DNA of 64,000 nucleotides from Rachycentron canadum (lineage: Eukaryota; Chordata; Actinopteri; Carangiformes; Rachycentridae). The notes beneath the pieces are model-generated. The model ran no database searches. It was given only the letters and a program-made list of their open reading frames with translations, and had not been told where the DNA came from. The DNA is taken from assembly GCA_038496675.1 (NCBI GenBank), contig CM076648.1:16150546-16214545 (forward strand). The letters run 5' to 3'. Both the position numbers and the translations under genes were made by a program. This document shows positions 58,801 through 64,000 of the stretch, piece by piece. Each line of letters starts with the position of its first letter. Positions within the stretch are counted from its first letter, which is position 1.

Positions 58801-61800
58801 TTCTACTGAAGAAAATAGGATAAATAAATAGGATTCAATGGCTGTTTCTTCTACAGCACAGTGCCAAATTAATCTGTTCTTTTATGCTATTCTAAAATCG
58901 ATTTGTGCTGCCGCCTGATGTCTGCATTTCTTTAGATAAATCCTTTTTAAAGCATAGCCTCATACCGTGACTAGCGTGACTGTCAGCCCTGTTTTTCCAC
59001 GTCTACTCTCACAAATCTGGTTGATTTTTTTCATTTATTTAATCAATTTATTTTAGCATTATTTGGCACATATTCCTTTTCCTCTTACAGGTGGAGGAGG
59101 AGTACAGCAACCCTCACACAGTGGACAGAGTGGCCATGGGGCAGCTGCCGCACATGTGGGGACAGTCACTCTATATCTTGGGCTGTCTTCTGGCAGAGGT
59201 ATCCACACAGTACACATCACCTCAGATGTTGTACCTGTTACAGCAATGCACAATGTCATACGTGAGGAATGATGTGTATTTATATGTTGTAAATGAGTGG
59301 AAAAAAAGAGACTGCTACAAGATGTCCACACCTCCTTTGTAAATATAAACACAGAAAAACTACTGCCTTTGTAAGAACTCACATTCTCTGTATCTGTCTC
59401 TCTTTTTTTCTGCTACAAGGGCTTTTTAGCACCAGGAGAGGTAGATCCTCTCAACAGGAGATACTCCACAAACTTCAAGCCAGACGTTGTGGTACAAGGT
59501 TGGTGATCAATGAAGAGTTTCAGGAAATTTTCAGAAGTTGGATTAAAAAAATATGATGAAATACATAAAAACAAGAGGTTTTTAGTATGTTACTCAATGT
59601 GACCCTTGTGAGATTGTAGTGCTCATCACTACAATCTATGTCTATGTTGCTTGGATTTAAAAAAGGAGAGGGAGGTTTACTTTTTATTGATCCATACAAC
59701 ATGTAGAACAGTAATATAATGTCTGGCTTGAGTGCTGCATCCATGGCCTTACTCAGCTTGTAGCTAATTAAACAGGGCTTTCCTCAGTCTGCAGTCCTCA
59801 GGCTATTTTTGCTTTGGCTCCGTTGTGCCTTTTCAGTCAGATTTTGTTTAACTGATCCTATAAGAGGGAGCTGGTGATAACATTGCTTTGTGTACATATT
59901 TCCTTATTTCTTTTTACATGTGTGTGGCAGTTTGTGTACTCGCAGAGTCGGAGGAGATCCAGGAATTGTTAAGTGATCATGGGATAATGGTTCAGACCAT
60001 GTCTGAAGTTCTGCCCATCAGGGTCATGCCTGCTCGCATCCTGAGCCAGGTCTATGTTAGACTGGGTAAACAAGCACAAACCACTCTCTTCTTTATTGTA
60101 CAGGCATGAGTGTGTGTGTGTTTGTGTAACAGTTAGAGCAACATCTTATGTGATTTCCACAGGGAATTGCAAGAAGCTGAATTTGAGTGGGAGGCCCTAC
60201 AGACACATTGGAGTTCTAGGAACATCCAAATTCTACGAGATCAGAAATCGCTTCTATATATTCACCCCTCAGGTAAAACCAGATGCTCTGATGTTCAAAA
60301 TCACATTGAAAAAACAATTTAAAGGGTGGTAATAATGAATACCAAAAATGAAATAATTATTTCTGCCTATTTCTCCATTTTCCTCTTATCTGTGCTCCCT
60401 GTCCAGTTTTTGGATCAGCACCATTTCTACCTGGCACTGGACAATCAAATGATTGTGGAGATGCTACGAACAGAGTTGGCCTATCTCTCCTCTTGCTGGA
60501 GGATGACAGGACGACCCACGCTCACTTTCCCCATCACCCGCAGCATGCTGGGTAATAAGACTCTTAACCCAAAACAAATCATTCTTGAACTGTTCCATAT
60601 TGTACATACTGGATTTGCAGTCAGCATAAAAAGAGTGAACATACCAAAATTATGCTACTGAACTTAAATCAAACTACATCAATGAATGCAACTGCCAGGT
60701 AGATTTAACAAAGAGGCAGTAAAATGTTTTTTGTTTTTTTTTTTTTTTTAAATTGGTGGTTATGTTTTGTTTTTTCATCCACAGCTATGTATTATACGAA
60801 CTGGTCTCACCCACTCTCTCGCCCAGCACATGAGCTAAAAAAGTTATCACCCAAGTAGAAATAGCTTTTCTGGGCTTTGAGAATTTTTTTTTAAAATAGA
60901 TAAAAATTCATTAGAGGAGTTTCCTGTCACATGTTCTGCAGAGGTCTCTGTTACAATGCTGATCCATTGGCAAAATGCTTTTTGATCTGCTGAGGATTTT
61001 TTTTATTGCAATACCTTGAGTGACCACTGGAACAAATTGGCACCAAGACTGAGTCCCCACATTCAGTTCGGATTGTTTGGCTCCTCCATTTCCTTTATGT
61101 CTGAATTCTGACTGTTTTGAGTAGCTTGTACTTTACTGTGTCACTTCTTCAGTGCACATGCTACTGTGCATACTCAAAATTTTTCAAGTTCATGTTCAAA
61201 ATTGTGTTTTTGTCTTAGTTTAGTGTTAGTAATGGATTTTTATTCAGTATAACCCTCTGACATCTAATTTTAAATGGTGTATTTCTTTCCAGCAGCTCGA
61301 GGAGAAATCTCATTCAGAACCTAACTGTGGATAGTTTAGACTTGACAATGGTGGAATAATGAATGTGTGAAGGTTACATTACTATATGAGCCATAATATG
61401 TTTAATATGTGGTATGTTTCTCTCCTACACGCTGCTCTGTTTATTTCCATGTTGCCATTTTGCCTCACAGAATTTATTTACTTTTTATGTCCAGTTGAAG
61501 ATGGAGAAGTGATTGATCCATGTATCCTAGCAACCCTCAGGAAACTACAGGATGGCTATTTTGCTGGAGCGAGGTCTGCTTCCATCTGTGACACAGGACT
61601 TAATTATTGTTAATACAATGTCTGTTTTGCCTGTATTTTTCAAGTAAATTGTGGGTATTTTGTGTGGATGTTACTGTAGGGTGCAGATGTCAGACCTCTC
61701 CAGTTTCCAGACCACTTCATTCCACACTCGTCTCAGTTTCCTGGATGAAGAGAACAATGACAGCTTACTAGAGGATGAGGATGAGGAGGACAATGATGAC

Positions 61801-63274
61801 TATGGGGAGGAATATAACAAATGTGGGCCCTCAGGTAATTAGTGCTGAACAAAGTGTATGTGTGTTTGTGTGTGTACCTTTTAGTCATATTTGGTGAATT
61901 AAGTTGAACTGGAAGTAAATGTGAATGTATCTAACTGCAGAGGGCTCAAAGGACATGTTTGACCAGTACCTCACTCAGCTCCTCCACAGCACCAACACCA
62001 AAAGCCACCTTCCTCCCATCCAGAGGGGGCACCACCATGTCTTCAGTGCTGAACACACCACCAGAGACATCCTGTCTCTCATGGCCCAAGTCCAGGGCCT
62101 GAACATGCCCAGTGAGTTATCCTGAAGAATGCAATGAATCATCTTAGATACAGAGTTGACTGGGTATCTATTTAAATTTTTTAATTCTAGTGCTCATACC
62201 ATACCTTAGAGTTGGTACCAATATAAAAACAATGCTTTATTTAACACTATACATTAAGGAATATAAACATGTTTTCATATTAAAAGCCCTTAAAAGTTTC
62301 TAGCTTTATTATTATTTTCAGTAGCTGGCATGACCAAAGATGAATTAGATGAATACCAGATGAATTAAACAACCATTATCTATATCCTTTTTTACACTCA
62401 ACACACAAGAAATTCATAACATAACAGTTATAATAGTTAATGATGAAATTCAGGCAGTTTGTTTGTTTTGTGAAATATCTTGGTCAGCTTTCACTCCATT
62501 CAAAAAGAACAAAATGAGTGAAAATGCAATGTCAGAGTGCTGTTGAAAGGCTTGGTGGAAATGTAGGAAATCATTACAGGTAGATGAAGGAATGTGAGCA
62601 CACCAGAAATGGAAACTCAAAATTTCTTAATATACATGTTTAATTATTGTGTAATTTCAGAGTCCTCCATGTATCTTCCTGTGGCTCCTGTCACTAACAA
62701 ACACCGCAGATCTCTCAACCTTCTTGAAGTTCCTCATCCTCAGCACGGTCCACACACAAAGCAGCATAAGGTAGGCACAGCTGATCCTTCCATAATCAAA
62801 CTTGTTTCTCTTGTGACTTCTGTAATAGTCTGCAGTGGATTTGTCTGACTCTGACATCCCTCACAAGCCCCAGACTGCTGCTGATCTGCACCTGCCTCAA
62901 GACTCACAGGGCAACACAGACTTTGCGGCGTTGGTGAGGCAGCTGAAAGAGTGTCCCACTCTGCAGGACCAGGCCGACATCCTCTATGTTCTCTACGTAA
63001 TGAAGTATGGGCATTAAGACAACTACACAGTAAACACACAGTCACACACAGCTCATCTGTGGCTTTGGCACACCAAATAAGTAAACAATGTGGTTTTCTT
63101 CTCGTGATCAGAGGAGCTGATTGGCAGGTGGAGTTGTCAGGTCCTGGGCAGGGCGGGGTCACTGTGCACTCACTGTTGGAGGAGCTGTATGTACAAGCCG
63201 GAGCAGGCAAAGAGTGGGGACTCATCAGATACATCTCTGGAATACTACGCAAGAGAGTGGAAGTCCTTGCAGAG
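52833..63274 (+). CDS. phka2: phka2, phosphorylase kinase regulatory alpha subunit (5' part, continues off the right edge)
   Basis: Regulatory alpha subunit of the (alpha-beta-gamma-delta)4 phosphorylase kinase that activates glycogen phosphorylase; PHKA2 is the liver-type isoform. Twenty-two coding exons: 52833-52910, 54840-54998, 55594-55641, 56616-56784, 56974-57056, 57347-57427, 57545-57643, 57733-57879, 57967-58020, 58246-58368, 58475-58570, 59091-59198, 59420-59498, 59931-60065, 60163-60272, 60407-60551, 61495-61573, 61680-61834, 61941-62111, 62661-62770, 62829-63004, 63112-63274. Phases agree; 856 residues of about 1,200. The glucoamylase-like domain fills the N-terminal half (KDAWVRDNVYSVLAVWGLGM, DDQWGHLQVDAT, ECEWPVFWTY, RMTGRPTLTFPI). 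[20 protein letters not shown] and DQHHFYLALDN favour PHKA2 over PHKA1. A very acidic stretch lies at about 620-646. The calmodulin-binding and prenylated C-terminus is outside the window. The exon 21 donor (ATGAA then GTATGG) was chosen by phase. Confidence 0.95.
52986..53035 (+). repeat. Fragment resembling the start of the 'aagtaaaagt' dispersed repeat
   Basis: Begins 'agtggtggaaggagtgcgca' and continues 'gatgttttgcttttagtt'. It resembles the 5' end of the repeat at 25137. It is in phka2 intron 1. Confidence 0.4.
54530..54625 (+). repeat. Truncated copy of the 'taatcgatt' type dispersed repeat
   Basis: In phka2 intron 1, 'gaatatctttggattttg' is followed by 'attgacaaaaggacgaatcaatc'. This is compatible with a deleted copy of the family seen at 48160 and 56285. 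An imperfect inverted repeat (CCCTCAATA and TATTGAGGG) lies just before it at 54502-54526. Confidence 0.4.
56285..56522 (+). repeat. Dispersed teleost repeat copy in phka2 intron 3
   Basis: The order of motifs is 'tatgatagtaaagctgatattttggg', 'ttttggacgagttattggacaaaa', 'gacatttggagacatt', 'ctgttttctgatatattattgac', 'gagaaaataataaacagattaa' and finally 'gagttacagccct'. This is the same order as a widespread fish repeat that ends 'gttgcagccct'. Confidence 0.6.
60726..60750. repeat. Poly-T run in phka2 intron 16
   Basis: T-rich run interrupted by single G residues. Similar poly-T runs occur at 49450-49469 (ap1s2 intron) and 54656-54675 (phka2 intron 1). Confidence 0.85.
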
Positions 63275-64000
63275 GTCAGTGAAAGTTCACAGTCATTTTT
63301 TATCTCAGCAGGGTTAGGGTTTGGGGCTGGATCTTTGTCAGCTGCATATAGTCCTGACATACAACAACATGCAAGCTCTAAATATAAGTGATGCCAGACA
63401 CCCAAAAGTTTGAGACCTGATTTTAAACTGTGCTGTGAAAAACCTATCTGAGCAGGAAGGAAGATTTATGTTGGCAGCAGCATGATGCGCTAATAATTGA
63501 CATGTAGCTGCCAGAATTCGTTTACAACAATTTTGTGATTTATTTGGAGTCGGAAAATCTAACTTTGGCCAAATTCCATTCATGGCTCAGTGGTGATGCC
63601 TGAGTATGTTCAGTTATGGCAACTCCGCCGTCCAATAGACCTCGCTTTAGTTCTTAGCAGCATCCTAAAATTATTATTTTTAAAAAAGTTTTTTTTAATC
63701 CCATATTCTGTAACTACAGATGCCAAACATGTTACTTTTGGTTAAATGGTTCTTGACAGATGCCATAATAAAAATGCCATCTCCACAAAATAAAATCCTT
63801 TCCGACTATTTCGATAATCAGCAAAACAACTCTTTTATAACTCAACTACACATCATATTTAAATCATGCTTTTTAACAGGGTTAAACAGAAAAAGAGCAT
63901 TTCTCCAAAAAAAAACGTTCCCTCTTCTTTCTCAGTTTTCTCCTGCTCTCTCTTTCTTGCTTACACTTCCAGACAAAATGGATAACAGACACACAGTCAT

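Noticed and set aside
59191..59206. Possible U12-type intron after phka2 exon 12 because the donor reads GTATCCAC
   Set aside because: It lacks the full GTATCCTT consensus, and the region before the acceptor at 59419 has no clear U12 branch-point sequence; treated as an ordinary intron.
62740..63405. Open frame of 221 codons on the minus strand
   Set aside because: It lies antisense across phka2 exons 20-22, has no family resemblance, and is explained by codon composition of the real exons.

Overview
The window is nuclear DNA of a vertebrate, almost certainly a ray-finned (teleost) fish. Genes are split into many short exons with GT-AG introns. Microsatellites and poly-A/T runs are common, and there are decayed Tc1-like and LINE-like fragments plus other dispersed repeats that resemble common teleost families. 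The encoded proteins are clear vertebrate orthologues. The species cannot be read from the sequence; the moderate intron sizes suggest a percomorph-like genome, but that is only an impression. There is no bacterial, phage or CRISPR content.

I rebuilt seven protein-coding genes exon by exon, checking splice phase at every junction. Left to right they are: homer2 (minus; only coding exons 1 and 2, the rest runs off the left edge), ramac (plus; cap methyltransferase activating subunit), btbd1 (minus; BTB-BACK-PHR protein), tm6sf1 (plus; EXPERA membrane protein), zrsr2 (plus; U2AF35-related splicing factor), ap1s2 (minus; AP-1 sigma subunit) and phka2 (plus; phosphorylase kinase alpha, first 22 coding exons, running off the right edge). 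Five are complete: ramac 127 aa, btbd1 490 aa, tm6sf1 369 aa, zrsr2 621 aa, ap1s2 157 aa.

Layout: 1-18.1 kb is homer2 with very large introns. homer2 and ramac are head to head (18.1-19.4 kb). 20.8-29.0 kb is a repeat-rich gap without a recognisable gene. btbd1 and tm6sf1 are head to head around 33.7-35.4 kb. zrsr2 and ap1s2 are tail to tail (45.6-47.7 kb). ap1s2 and phka2 are head to head (51.6-52.8 kb), with two CCAAT boxes near the ap1s2 start. The left four genes match the human 15q25 neighbourhood (HOMER2, RAMAC, BTBD1, TM6SF1). The right three match human Xp22 (ZRSR2, AP1S2, PHKA2). The window therefore spans a synteny junction near 40 kb.

The genes do not form one pathway; they are a conserved vertebrate neighbourhood of mostly housekeeping functions. 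I found no convincing new biological system. The most notable items are the synteny junction, a perfect 19-bp hairpin in homer2 intron 1, a probable GC-AG intron with a shifted GT-AG alternative in tm6sf1, a cluster of UGCAUG motifs beside a UG repeat just after the btbd1 stop codon, and several dispersed repeat copies.
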